64,000 nt of DNA from Bifidobacterium breve (GTDB lineage Bacteria > Actinomycetota > Thermoleophilia > Solirubrobacterales > Solirubrobacteraceae). A program made the translations under genes and the position numbers. Positions within the stretch are counted from its first letter, which is position 1; every line of letters begins with the position of its first letter. The notes beneath the pieces were generated by a model, which ran no database searches, was not told the origin of the DNA, and was given only the letters and a program-made list of their open reading frames with translations. Shown piece after piece: positions 8,336 to 16,493 of this stretch. The stretch is from assembly GCA_945878865.1 (NCBI GenBank), contig CAMCUD010000002.1, positions 248,001 through 312,000 of the forward strand, in the 5' to 3' direction.

Positions 8336-9091
8336 ATGACGGACCGCGAAGCCAGCCAGTCCGCGGCGCGCGCTCGCCGCGAGCGCGAGCTGCTGCGGCG
8401 CTACCACGAGCAGGGCGACATCCGGGCTCGGGAGCAGCTCCTCGAGGAGATGCTCCCGCTCGCGCGTTCCCTGGCGTCCCGCTATGCCGGGCGCGGTGAG
8501 CCCCTGGAGGACCTCGTCCAGGTCGCGTCCGTCGGCCTGGTCAAGGCGATCGACGGGTTCGACCTCGACCGCGAAGTGCGCTTCTCCAGCTACGCGACCC
8601 CGACCGTGCTCGGCGAGCTGCGCCGCCACTTCCGCGACACCACGTGGATGGTCCGCGTGCCGCGCGGCATGCAGGAGCTGCAGCTCGAGATCGCGCGCCA
8701 GCGCGACCGGCTGACCACGGAGCTCGGCCGCGCGCCCACCGTCCAGGAGCTCGCCAAGGCCGTCGATCAGCCCTTCGAGGAGGTGCTGGCCACGATCCAG
8801 AGCCAGGACGCGCGGCGCGCGCGCTCCTTCGAGGAGCCCACGGGGGAGGACCTGACGCTCGGCGACACGCTCGGCGGAGGCGACCCCGAACTCGGGCTTG
8901 CCGAGACCCGCGCGATGTTGGGCGACGCCTCGGCGATCCTGTCGCCGCGCGACCGTGAGGTGCTGCGGCTGCGCTTCGCCGAGGACCTGACGCAGTCGCA
9001 GATCGCCGAGCAGGTCGGCGTCTCGCAGATGCAGATCTCGCGGATCATCCGCCGCTCGCTGGAGCGGCTGCGCGACCGGCTGGAGGACTGA
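8336..9091 (+). CDS. RNA polymerase sigma factor, SigB/SigF/SigG family
   Basis: A 251-residue group 3 sigma-70 factor. Region 2 contains EDLVQVASVGLVKAIDGFD and the -10 recognition helix segment VRFSSYATPTVLGELRRHFRDTTW. Region 3 follows (VPRGMQELQLEI). Region 4 ends with LSPRDREVLRLRFAEDLTQSQIAEQVGVSQMQISRIIRRSLERLR, a helix-turn-helix for the -35 element. SigB/SigF proteins usually direct general stress responses and are held by an anti-sigma factor; no anti-sigma gene is adjacent here, so control must come from elsewhere. A strong hairpin follows the stop. Confidence 0.93.
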   Translation: MTDREASQSAARARRERELLRRYHEQGDIRAREQLLEEMLPLARSLASRYAGRGEPLEDLVQVASVGLVKAIDGFDLDREVRFSSYATPTVLGELRRHFRDTTWMVRVPRGMQELQLEIARQRDRLTTELGRAPTVQELAKAVDQPFEEVLATIQSQDARRARSFEEPTGEDLTLGDTLGGGDPELGLAETRAMLGDASAILSPRDREVLRLRFAEDLTQSQIAEQVGVSQMQISRIIRRSLERLRDRLED

Positions 9092-9095
9092 CGAC

Positions 9096-9120
9096 GCGCA
9101 CCCCGCCGGGCGGGGTGCGC
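9096..9120. terminator. Perfect GC-rich hairpin between convergent genes
   Basis: Twelve-base arms (9096-9107 and 9109-9120) are perfect complements around one base, so in practice a 10-11 bp stem with a small loop. It lies 5 nt after the sigma factor stop and 13 nt from the end of the convergent small gene, so it can terminate from both sides. There is no clear T tract, as is usual in high-GC actinobacteria. Confidence 0.7.
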
Positions 9121-9133
9121 AGGAACAGCGTCG

Positions 9134-9448
9134 CTAGGCGGTCTCGAGCTCGAGACGGCCGCTGGCCGCCCGCTGCACGGGCGAGTAGAGGACCGGCACG
9201 GTGTACCAGCCCGCCGTCGAGGCACGCATGTCCTGGAACTCCTCGCCGTACCAGAACCGCTCCCACTCGAGCTTCGACGGGAACTCGAGGAAGTGGAAGA
9301 ACTTGTACTTGTCCTCCTTGGACCGGTACAGGTCGTAGCTCAGCGCGCCGTTCTTCAGCGCGTCCTTGCTGATCTTCTCGAGCGCGTACTCGAGGTCGTC
9401 GGCCCGGAACGCCGTGGCGTACCAGGGAATATGCACCGTGTACGACAT
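9134..9448 (-). CDS. Small protein translationally coupled to ccr (ferredoxin-like/Dabb type fold suspected)
   Basis: A 104-residue soluble protein rich in aromatic residues, with YRSKEDKYKFFHFLEFPSK and WERFWYGEEFQDMR. The pattern resembles dimeric alpha/beta-barrel (antibiotic biosynthesis monooxygenase-like) proteins that I recall as hypotheticals in actinobacteria; this assignment is tentative. Its ATG (9448-9446) shares one base with the ccr stop (TGATG), so it is coupled to ccr and may act with it or on its product. The function is not known. Confidence 0.7.
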   Translation of the reverse strand: MSYTVHIPWYATAFRADDLEYALEKISKDALKNGALSYDLYRSKEDKYKFFHFLEFPSKLEWERFWYGEEFQDMRASTAGWYTVPVLYSPVQRAASGRLELETA

Positions 9449-10704
9449 CAGGCGCCCACCTCCGCGTGGATCGCGCCGGGACCCTCGGCCGTGCGGCCCA
9501 GGCCCTCGGATTCCGCGCCGACCAGGATCGAGATCTTGCCGGCGTGCTTGTTCTCGTGCATGAGCTGGTGCGCTTCTGCGACCTGCTCGAAGCCCATCGT
9601 CTTCCAGAGGACCGGCTGAATCAGCCCCTGGTCGATGAGGGCGTTGGCCTTGTGGCACTCCCACGCGTTGGCGAAGTGCGAGCCGAGGATCTCCTTCTGG
9701 CGCATCCACAGGTACCGGACGTCGAAGTCCAGCGTGTAGCCCGAGGTGGCGCCGCAGATCACGACCTTGCCGAAGGTCTTCACGGTGAAGACGGACGTCG
9801 GGAACGTCGCGGCTCCGACGTGCTCGAAGACGATGTCGGGTGACTCGCCGAGGATCTCCTTCACGCGCTTGGCGAACTCGCGGGAGACCTTGAAGCGCGC
9901 CTTCTCCTCCTCGGGCGTCTCCTTGCCCGTGCGCATCATGCCCTTGAAGTCGTTGCGGTTGATGAAGTCCTTGGCGCCGAGCTGCTTGACGAGCTCGCCC
10001 TTCTCGTCGGACGACACCACGCCGACGGACTCGCCGCCCGCGGCCTTGACGAGCTGGGTGGCGAAGACGCCGAGGCCGCCCGCCGCGCCCCAGATGAGGA
10101 CCTTCTGGCCGGCCTCGATCTTCGCGCGGTTGAAGAGCATGCGGTACGCCGTGAAGTACGTGAGGCCGTACGAGGCGGCCTCCTCCCACGACAGCGACTT
10201 GGGCTTGGGCAGCAGCTGCTGGGCCTGGACCTTCGTGAACTGCGCGAACGAACCCCAGGTCGTCTCGTAGCCCCAGATGCGCTGGCTCGGCGCCGCCATC
10301 GGGTCGAGGCCGTGGACCTCGACGTCCTCGTAGGAGGTCATGTTGCAGTGGATGACGACCTCGTCGCCGACCTTCCAGCGGGTCACGCCGGGGCCGACCT
10401 TCCAGACGACGCCCGAGGCGTCCGAGCCGCCGATGTGGTGGCCGTACTCGGGGTGGTCGGCGTAGTTGAAGACCGAGACGGGCTGGCCGAGGGCCGCCCA
10501 GACGTTGTTGAAGTTCACGCCGGCGGCCATGACCCGGACGATGACCTCGAAGGCGCCGGGCTCCGGGACGTCGATCTCCTCGACCTGGAAGGCGTCCTTC
10601 GGCTCGCCCTCGCGCTCCTGGCGGATGACCCACGCGGCCATGGTCTTGGGCAGCTCGCCCGGCTGGGCATCGACTTCGGTCACTCGACTCAGATCAACGG
10701 CCAC
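9448..10704 (-). CDS. ccr: Crotonyl-CoA carboxylase/reductase
   Basis: Ccr reductively carboxylates crotonyl-CoA with NADPH and CO2 to (2S)-ethylmalonyl-CoA, the key step of the ethylmalonyl-CoA pathway and of ethylmalonyl extender-unit supply. The 418-residue protein is a zinc-independent MDR-family enzyme with the NADPH-binding GAAGGLGVFA. Residues matching the CO2-binding set of characterised Ccr are visible: Asn in NFNNVW, Glu in WGYET and His in GSHFAN. The position before that Glu is Tyr where some characterised enzymes have Phe. The length is usual for the family. Ethylmalonyl-CoA mutase (meaA) and meaB are encoded nearby on the same strand. A small gene is coupled downstream. Confidence 0.93.
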   Translation of the reverse strand: MAVDLSRVTEVDAQPGELPKTMAAWVIRQEREGEPKDAFQVEEIDVPEPGAFEVIVRVMAAGVNFNNVWAALGQPVSVFNYADHPEYGHHIGGSDASGVVWKVGPGVTRWKVGDEVVIHCNMTSYEDVEVHGLDPMAAPSQRIWGYETTWGSFAQFTKVQAQQLLPKPKSLSWEEAASYGLTYFTAYRMLFNRAKIEAGQKVLIWGAAGGLGVFATQLVKAAGGESVGVVSSDEKGELVKQLGAKDFINRNDFKGMMRTGKETPEEEKARFKVSREFAKRVKEILGESPDIVFEHVGAATFPTSVFTVKTFGKVVICGATSGYTLDFDVRYLWMRQKEILGSHFANAWECHKANALIDQGLIQPVLWKTMGFEQVAEAHQLMHENKHAGKISILVGAESEGLGRTAEGPGAIHAEVGA

Positions 10705-10785
10705 GGTCTGGAACCCCTACAAGTTTCGCGGTCAGGACAGCGGCCGGATCCTACCGGCCAACGCACGACATCGGCTTCCTGCCTT

Positions 10786-11211
10786 TTACGGCTGGAGGAG
10801 GTCGTTGTTCGAGTTGGGCCGCTCAGGCCCGACGGCGAGGGTCGTCGAGCGGGCGCTGTCGCCTTCTCCGACGGTCACCGTGTAGCGGCCCTCGGGCAGA
10901 TCGGCCTGCAGCGCGGCGGTGTCCGACGGGTTGATCGGGCCGGTGCGCTGGCGCAGGCCCGCGCCCGAGCCGGCCGTCTCGAGCTTGAGCTCCTTCGACG
11001 TGCCGGTCTGGTTCGTGACGACCAGGCGCACGGGGCCGGCGCCGAACTGCTTGGGCGAGACGGCGACCTGCTTGTCGAGGATCGCGGCGCTCACGACGAT
11101 GGGCGTCGGGGGGCGGTTGCCCCGCGGCTGCTGCTCCTCGCCGCCGCACGACGACGCGAACAGGCCCACGGCGAGGACGCCCGCGGCAAGGCGCAGGCGA
11201 GACGGCGTCAT
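10786..11211 (-). CDS. Predicted lipoprotein with a beta-rich domain
   Basis: The start MTPSRLRLAAGVLAVG leads into a lipobox (FASSC, Cys at about residue 22), so the mature protein is probably lipid-anchored outside the membrane. The remaining about 120 residues form a small beta-rich domain with alternating hydrophobics (VRLVVTNQTG, GRYTVTVGEG) reminiscent of cupredoxin-like or Ig-like folds. No Cys/His/Met copper set is seen. An in-frame upstream ATG at 11232 would add seven residues, but the signal peptide is better placed from 11211. Function unknown. Confidence 0.75.
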   Translation of the reverse strand: MTPSRLRLAAGVLAVGLFASSCGGEEQQPRGNRPPTPIVVSAAILDKQVAVSPKQFGAGPVRLVVTNQTGTSKELKLETAGSGAGLRQRTGPINPSDTAALQADLPEGRYTVTVGEGDSARSTTLAVGPERPNSNNDLLQP

Positions 11212-11265
11212 GGCGTGCGTCGCGATCTCCATCCCAGGTGCGTCACGGACGACGCGAGGAGAACC

Positions 11266-11469
11266 CTAACCGACGAGCCCGCGGCGTTCGGTCTCGAGGA
11301 ACTCGAGCTCGGCCTGAAGGTGGTCCCACGCCTCGGTTTCGGCCTCGTCGTACTCCGCGCCGGTCAGGCCGCGCAGGGCCTCGCGGTAGTCGATCCACGC
11401 GTCGGTGACGGCGGCATCGAGCTCGGCGAGCCGGACGGCGGGGTCATCGGATGTCGCGAACGAGGACAT
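11266..11469 (-). CDS. Small acidic helical protein
   Basis: A 67-residue acidic protein, predicted almost entirely helical, with repeated Glu/Leu patterns (LAELDAAVTDAWIDYREAL, WDHLQAELEFLETER). I do not recognise a family. A -10 box TAGCAT lies 6 nt before the ATG, indicating a real leaderless gene. It is followed by the lipoprotein gene on the same strand. Confidence 0.65.
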   Translation of the reverse strand: MSSFATSDDPAVRLAELDAAVTDAWIDYREALRGLTGAEYDEAETEAWDHLQAELEFLETERRGLVG

Positions 11470-11475
11470 GGCTCG

Positions 11476-11481
11476 ATGCTA
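11476..11481 (-). promoter_or_regulatory. -10 box TAGCAT of the 67-residue protein
   Basis: Read on the minus strand, TAGCAT ends 6 nt before the ATG at 11469, a leaderless arrangement. Confidence 0.4.
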
Positions 11482-11571
11482 GATCATCCTCGAGCGGCGC
11501 CGCGTGGGCAATCGATCGGTCGTCCGCAACTCGGCGTGCACGCCGTCGGTGGGACGCGGTACCACTCCGCG

Positions 11572-13326
11572 ATGGACCTCGACGACCAGCCGCTGGCCTC
11601 CGCGGAGTTCCTCGTCGTCGACTGCGAGACGAACGGCCGCGCCGGGGCGGCGTGCGAGCTGACGGAGGTCGGCGCCGTGCTCGTCGGCGGCGGTGAGCTG
11701 CACGACAGGTGGTCCTCGCTCGTGGCCGTGCGCGCGCCGCTCACCCGGCGCATCCAGCGCTTCACTGGGATCACCCAGGCGATGGTCGACGGCGCGCCGC
11801 CGCCGCAGGCGGTGCTCCAGCAGCTCGCCACGCGCATGGAAGGCCGGGTGCTCGTCGCGCACAACGCGCCCTTCGATCGCCGCGCGCTCGCGCAGGGCTT
11901 CCGCGAGGCGGGGCTGCGCTGGCCGGCCCCACCCGTCCTGTGCACGGTCGCGATCGCGCGCAAGTTCGCGCCGCTGCAGACCAAACGCGGCCTCGCGACG
12001 CTCGCCGCCGGGCTGGGCATCGACGTCGAGCAGTCGCACCGCGCGCTGCCGGACGCCGAGACGTGCGCGCGGGTGCTGTGCGCGCTGCTCCCGCGCCTCG
12101 TGGCCTCGGTGGAGACGGTGGGGGAGGCGGTGGCGCTGCTGCGTCCCTCCCGCTCGCGCCCGCGCAGGATCCGCGCGGGGAGGACGGTGGGGGCGCTGCC
12201 GGGCCACGAGCCCGCACAGCCTGCCGGCATGAAGGAGCTTCCGGAGGAGCCGGGGATCTACATCGTGCGCAACGCCGCCGGCCAGCCGCTCTACGTCGGC
12301 AAGTCGGTGACGGTCCGCTCACGCGCGCGGGCGCACTTCCAGCCGTCGGCGCCGCTGGAGCCATGGACGGCGCAGGCGGCGAGCGTCGAAGCGCGCACGT
12401 GCGGCTCGGAACTCGGCGCGCTGCTGCTCGAGTGCCGGGAGATCAAGCGTCTGCGCCCGCCGGGCAACGTGCGCCTCAAGCACGACGACCCGTACGTCTT
12501 CCTGCGCTGCCGCCTGGACATCCCGTTCCCGGTGCTGGAGATCGCGCGCGAGCCAGCGGCCGGGCACGCGGTGAACATCGGGCCGCTGGCGGGCCCGCGC
12601 GGAGCGACCGAGCTCATGGAGCAGCTCAACTCGCTGTTCGGGCTGCGGCACTGCGGCCGGAACCTCCAGCGGCGCGAGCACCCGTCCGCCTACGGCCAGA
12701 TGGGGCGCTGCATGTCGCCGTGCCTGCACGACCTCGACCCGAACGTCTACCGCGCGCGGCTCGACGAGGCGCTCGGGCTGTTCTGCGGGGATGGGGACGC
12801 GGGCGACGCGCTGCTCGACCACGTGCGCCTGCAGATGCACGAGGCGGCCGAGGCGCAGGCCTACGAGCGCGCGACCTGGCTTCGCCGTCGCCATCGGCGC
12901 CTGCGGGCGTTGTGCGAGGAGCTCACCGCGCGCACCGGCGCGCTGCGGGCGTTGCATGTGCGGCCGGTACGGATCGTCGCGCCGCACCCCGGCGGGGACG
13001 CACCCGGCGACGTGTTCTGGATCGTGGGCGGGCGGGTCGTCGACTGGGCGCGCGCGACGTCGGAAGAGGAGGTGGCGCGGCGTGAGGCCCGTGTCCTCCT
13101 GCGCGCCCGCGGCCGCGCGACAGGGCACGTGCCCGCCGAGGAGGTCGACGAGCTCCGGGTCGTGGCGACCTGGCTGGCATCCCACGCGCACGAGGCGCAC
13201 GACCTTCCGGCCCTCGGCGACGTCCCGCCGCCCTCGGCGCTGGGTGCGGAGATCAAGGTGACGCGCGTGGCGCGCCCGAAGGCGCCCGCTGGGATGGAGG
13301 CCCTTCCCGGCCTTAGCGGCGTCTGA
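11572..13326 (+). CDS. DEDD exonuclease fused to GIY-YIG (UvrC-like) nuclease domain
   Basis: A 584-residue DNA-processing protein. The N-terminal 190 residues are a DnaQ-type 3'-5' exonuclease: VVDCETNG (Asp/Glu pair at residues 17 and 19), VAHNAPFDRRAL and HRALPDAETCARVL complete the DEDDh set. A GIY-YIG domain follows (EEPGIYIVRNAAGQPLYVGKS, then RSRARAHF), as in UvrC and Cho, then a helical UvrC-like region including QMGRCMSPCLHDL. The UvrC C-terminal RNase H-like and HhH domains are absent. Such fusions are known in actinobacteria, where they are often misnamed Pol III epsilon. ATG 11572 begins directly at the exonuclease fold. It ends 3 nt from a convergent ygfZ-like gene. Confidence 0.88.
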   Translation: MDLDDQPLASAEFLVVDCETNGRAGAACELTEVGAVLVGGGELHDRWSSLVAVRAPLTRRIQRFTGITQAMVDGAPPPQAVLQQLATRMEGRVLVAHNAPFDRRALAQGFREAGLRWPAPPVLCTVAIARKFAPLQTKRGLATLAAGLGIDVEQSHRALPDAETCARVLCALLPRLVASVETVGEAVALLRPSRSRPRRIRAGRTVGALPGHEPAQPAGMKELPEEPGIYIVRNAAGQPLYVGKSVTVRSRARAHFQPSAPLEPWTAQAASVEARTCGSELGALLLECREIKRLRPPGNVRLKHDDPYVFLRCRLDIPFPVLEIAREPAAGHAVNIGPLAGPRGATELMEQLNSLFGLRHCGRNLQRREHPSAYGQMGRCMSPCLHDLDPNVYRARLDEALGLFCGDGDAGDALLDHVRLQMHEAAEAQAYERATWLRRRHRRLRALCEELTARTGALRALHVRPVRIVAPHPGGDAPGDVFWIVGGRVVDWARATSEEEVARREARVLLRARGRATGHVPAEEVDELRVVATWLASHAHEAHDLPALGDVPPPSALGAEIKVTRVARPKAPAGMEALPGLSGV

Positions 13327-13329
13327 CCG

Positions 13330-14283
13330 TCAGGCGAAGGGCAGCTCAACGACCGTGGCGGTCGCGCCGCCCTCGACCTCGAGCGTGTCGCCGAGCGCGG
13401 CCTCGCGGCGCACGATCGCCAGGCCGATCGGCCCGAACGCGGGGGAGATGACCGAGCTGCCGAGCGTGCCCACGTCCTTGTCGCCGAGCCGCAGCGTGGC
13501 GCCCGTCACGACCGGGCTGGACAGTTTCAGCCCGCGCAGGTGGCGGTTGGGCTTGCCCTTGTAGAACAGGCGCGCGACGGTCTCCTGGCCGACGTAGCAG
13601 CCCTTCGTGAAGCTCACCGCGCGATCGTTGAGGCCGGCCTCCTGCGGAATGACCGACTCGTCGAGGTCGAGGCCGTACCGCGGGCGGCCGTGCTCGACGC
13701 GCACGATCTCCGCGATCGCCTCGCCGACGGGCTCGGCGCCCGCGGCGAAAAGCGCGGCCTCCACGGCCTCACGATCCTCGGCGACGGCGAGCACGTCGAC
13801 GCCGAGATCGGTGGCGACGAGCCGGACCTCACGCCCACCGAGCGTCGTGGCGACGTGGTCGTGCTCGTCAGCGCCCAGGCCCGCGGCGTCCGCGCCGGTG
13901 ACCGCGCGCGCCTTCGGGCCCGCCACGCTCAGCAGCGCGCGCTCGAGCGTGCGCTTGTGCAGCTCGACGTCGTAGCCGAGCTTGAAGGTCCGGATGGTGT
14001 CGAAGACCGCCTGGAGGGCCGAGCGCTCCGTGTCGAGCAGCAGCTCGTCGCCCGCGTCGAGCACCCGCAGGTCCGCGCGCATCTTGCCCTTGTGCGTCAG
14101 CAGCGCGGCATAGCAGCCGTGGCCCGGCTCGAGGCCGAGGATGTCGTTGGTCACCTGTCCGGCGAGGAACTCCTTCGCGCCGGTGCCGGTGAGGGCGAGC
14201 TTGCCCCGCTCGGAGCGGTCGACGAGCGCGGCGCCCTCATTGATGGCACGGTATCCGTCGATGACTCGGTCGATGGCGGCCAT
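13330..14283 (-). CDS. ygfZ: Folate-binding iron-sulfur cluster assembly protein YgfZ/GcvT-like
   Basis: A 317-residue GcvT-fold protein. YgfZ proteins bind tetrahydrofolate and help assemble or repair some 4Fe-4S enzymes. The diagnostic KGCYVGQETVAR motif near residue 230 carries the conserved cysteine. The N-terminal half matches the GcvT/YgfZ barrel. ATG 14283 has TACAGT 6 nt upstream, implying a leaderless message. It is divergent from the CDF transporter with only 13 nt between the start codons. Confidence 0.88.
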   Translation of the reverse strand: MAAIDRVIDGYRAINEGAALVDRSERGKLALTGTGAKEFLAGQVTNDILGLEPGHGCYAALLTHKGKMRADLRVLDAGDELLLDTERSALQAVFDTIRTFKLGYDVELHKRTLERALLSVAGPKARAVTGADAAGLGADEHDHVATTLGGREVRLVATDLGVDVLAVAEDREAVEAALFAAGAEPVGEAIAEIVRVEHGRPRYGLDLDESVIPQEAGLNDRAVSFTKGCYVGQETVARLFYKGKPNRHLRGLKLSSPVVTGATLRLGDKDVGTLGSSVISPAFGPIGLAIVRREAALGDTLEVEGGATATVVELPFA

Positions 14284-14295
14284 ACCCTCACTGTA
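14283..14295. promoter_or_regulatory. Interlocked leaderless promoters for ygfZ and the CDF transporter
   Basis: Only 13 nt separate the two start codons. The minus-strand -10 TACAGT (14295-14290) is 6 nt from the ygfZ ATG. The plus-strand -10 TACCCT (14283-14288) is 8 nt from the ATG at 14297 and begins inside the ygfZ start codon. The -35 regions would lie in the opposite coding sequences. Confidence 0.5.
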
Positions 14296-14296
14296 G

Positions 14297-15226
14297 ATGG
14301 CTCACGACCACCACCATCACGGTCACGACCACGACCACTCGCATGCGCCCAGCGCCGACGCGGACCGGCGCTGGCTGGCCCTCGCGCTGGCGGTCATCGC
14401 GGCGTTCATGGTCGTCGAGGTCGTCGCGGGCATCCTCGCCGACTCGCTGGCGCTGCTCTCCGACGCGGCGCACATGCTCACCGACGCGGGCGCGATCGCG
14501 CTGGCGCTCGTGGCGGCCAGGATCGCGACGCGGCCGGCGGGCGGCCGGTTCACCTTCGGCTGGGGGCGCGCGGAGATCATCAGCGCGCAGGTCAACGGCG
14601 CGACGCTGCTCGTGCTCGCCGGCGTCATCGGTGTGGAGGCGGTACAGCGGTTCATCGACCCGCCGAAGGTCGAAGGCGGCATCGTGATCCTCGTCGGCGT
14701 CCTGGGCGGGTGCGCGAACGTCGCCGCCGCGTGGGCGCTGGCGAAGGCCGAGCGGCAGAGCCTCAACGTCGAGGGCGCGCGCCAGCACGTGCTCACCGAC
14801 CTCTACGCGTCGATGGCCGCCGCGACCTCCGGCCTCATCATCGTGCTGAGCGGCTGGGACCGTGCCGACGCCATCGCGTCGTTCCTCGTCGCCCTGCTGC
14901 TCCTGCGCTCGGGCTGGCGCCTCTCGCGTGACGCTGCGGTCGTCCTGCTCGAAGGCGCGCCGTCGGGCTTCGACCCACCCGAGATCGGCCGGGCCCTCGC
15001 GGCGATGCCGGGCGTCGCCCAGGTGCACGACCTCCACGTGTGGGAGGTCACGTCGGGGTTCGTCACGCTGTCCGCCCACGTGATGGTCGCCTCCGGCGAC
15101 GACTGCCACGCGCGCCGCCGGGAGATGAAGGACCTGCTGCGCGATCGCTTCGGCATCGAGCACACCACGCTGCAGGTCGATCACGCGCCGGCGCCCGCGC
15201 TGCTGGACATCGAACCGCGCAGGTAG
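14297..15226 (+). CDS. Cation diffusion facilitator (zinc/cobalt efflux) transporter
   Basis: A 309-residue CDF-family metal/proton antiporter of the inner membrane. A His-rich N-terminus (HDHHHHGHDHDHSH) can bind metal. Six transmembrane segments follow; the first metal-site motif SDAAHMLTDAG in TM2 and HVLTDLYAS in TM5 form the HxxxD pairs typical of zinc-type CDFs. The cytoplasmic C-terminal domain contains VHDLHVWEVTSGF. It shares a compact divergent promoter with ygfZ. No metal-responsive regulator is adjacent. Confidence 0.92.
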   Translation: MAHDHHHHGHDHDHSHAPSADADRRWLALALAVIAAFMVVEVVAGILADSLALLSDAAHMLTDAGAIALALVAARIATRPAGGRFTFGWGRAEIISAQVNGATLLVLAGVIGVEAVQRFIDPPKVEGGIVILVGVLGGCANVAAAWALAKAERQSLNVEGARQHVLTDLYASMAAATSGLIIVLSGWDRADAIASFLVALLLLRSGWRLSRDAAVVLLEGAPSGFDPPEIGRALAAMPGVAQVHDLHVWEVTSGFVTLSAHVMVASGDDCHARRREMKDLLRDRFGIEHTTLQVDHAPAPALLDIEPRR

Positions 15227-15229
15227 AAT
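15224..15229 (+). promoter_or_regulatory. -10 box TAGAAT overlapping the CDF stop codon
   Basis: TAGAAT starts with the transporter's TAG stop and ends 7 nt before the ATG at 15237, so the following gene can be transcribed on its own as a leaderless mRNA. Confidence 0.45.
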
Positions 15230-15236
15230 CGCGCGC

Positions 15237-15599
15237 ATGCCCCTGGCCGACACCTTCAACGCCATCGTCGAGTCCCTGCCCGACGACTGGACGGACCTGG
15301 AGCTGGATCTGCGGATCGCCGACGAGGAGCGGTACATCGACGCCGCGACCTACCTCGTCATGTGCAACGCGCAGCCGTACTCGCGCCACGACTGGCACTG
15401 GAAGCTCTTGGTCGCCCACCGGTTCGGTCATGCGGCCGCGCCGTCGGCGGTGCACACGTCGCTGAAGCTGCTCGACGATGCGGGCATCGAAGGCGAGCTC
15501 GTGGTGCGCGGCACGCGCGTGGGCCGCGCCGAGGTCGTGCAGATGTGGGGCCGGCCGGAGTCGGTCCGCCAGGAGTTCAAGCAGCTCCGCGCGCAGTAG
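15237..15599 (+). CDS. Conserved hypothetical protein, 120 residues
   Basis: A soluble, acidic protein with no signal or transmembrane segment. Visible features are DDWTDLELDLRI, a Trp/His-rich stretch (SRHDWHWKLLVAHRFGHAA) and an alpha/beta C-terminal half (LLDDAGIEGELVVRGTRVGRAEVVQMWGRP). I cannot assign a family. It has its own leaderless-type -10 box and lies between a metal transporter and an aquaporin. Confidence 0.7.
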   Translation: MPLADTFNAIVESLPDDWTDLELDLRIADEERYIDAATYLVMCNAQPYSRHDWHWKLLVAHRFGHAAAPSAVHTSLKLLDDAGIEGELVVRGTRVGRAEVVQMWGRPESVRQEFKQLRAQ

Positions 15600-15662
15600 C
15601 GCACCGCCCGAGGCGATGGATAGCATCGCCGTCGCTCTGTCCCCAGCAGCGAAGGAGGGCGC

Positions 15663-16493
15663 ATGGAAGACCGTGGCTGGCCCGCATATCTCGTCGAGTT
15701 CGTCGGCACCTTCATCCTCGTGTTCGCCATCTGCATGGCGGCCGTCGCGAACTCCAAGGGAGGGATCGGGCTCACCGACTGGGTGACGATCGGTCTCGTC
15801 CACGCCTTCGCGCTCGCGGCGATCGTCGCGGCGTTCGGCGGCACGTCCGGTGCGCACTTCAACCCGGCGGTGACGACGACGCTCCTGTCGCTGCGCAAGA
15901 TCGCGCCGATCGACGCTGTCATCTACATCCTCGTCCAGCTCGCCGGGGCCGTCGCGGCGGCGCTGGTCGTCAAGCTCGTCCTCAACCAGGACGGTGGCGC
16001 GGTGGCCGAGGCCGCGAACTACGGCGCCCCGACCATCGCCGACAACCGCTTCATCAGCGGCGCGTTCGGCGGCATGATCCTCGAAGCCATCGGCGTGTTC
16101 TTCCTCCTCACGGCGATCATGGGCGTCGCGGTCAACGTGCGAGCCAACCAGGCGTGGACGCCGATCATCATCGGCACGACGCTGGGCCTAGCGTTCCTCG
16201 TCATCGGCCCGATGACCGGCGGCGCGCTGAACCCGGCGCGCGCGTTCGGGCCGACCCTCGTGTCGGGCACGCTGTTCGACGACTTCGGCACGTTCCTCGT
16301 CGTCTACGTGCTCGGGCCGATCATCGGCGGCGGCCTGGCGGGCTTCTTCTACACCTACGCGGTCCTCGGCCCGCAGGAGGCGGAGTTCGGCGCGCGGCTC
16401 GTCGACGCCGACGTCCCGCCGGGCCGCGAGGTCGGCGCGGTGGAGTCGGCGCTGGAAGGGCCCGGCGAGCGGCCGGAGGACAAGCTCAGCTGA
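15663..16493 (+). CDS. Aquaporin/MIP-family channel
   Basis: A 276-residue major intrinsic protein forming a water or small-solute channel. Both half-helix signature motifs are present: GAHFNPAVT in the first half and GGALNPARAFGP in the second, with six transmembrane segments between and around them. The acidic C-terminal tail (about 30 residues) is probably cytoplasmic. The start has an SD-like GGAGG 5 nt upstream. Selectivity for water or glycerol cannot be read safely. The last 8 nt overlap a convergent LLM oxidoreductase gene. Confidence 0.92.
   Translation: MEDRGWPAYLVEFVGTFILVFAICMAAVANSKGGIGLTDWVTIGLVHAFALAAIVAAFGGTSGAHFNPAVTTTLLSLRKIAPIDAVIYILVQLAGAVAAALVVKLVLNQDGGAVAEAANYGAPTIADNRFISGAFGGMILEAIGVFFLLTAIMGVAVNVRANQAWTPIIIGTTLGLAFLVIGPMTGGALNPARAFGPTLVSGTLFDDFGTFLVVYVLGPIIGGGLAGFFYTYAVLGPQEAEFGARLVDADVPPGREVGAVESALEGPGERPEDKLS

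Noticed and set aside
10312-11571. Long in-frame extension upstream of the DEDD exonuclease
   Set aside because: It is antisense to ccr, the lipoprotein and the 67-residue gene. The exonuclease fold begins at ATG 11572.
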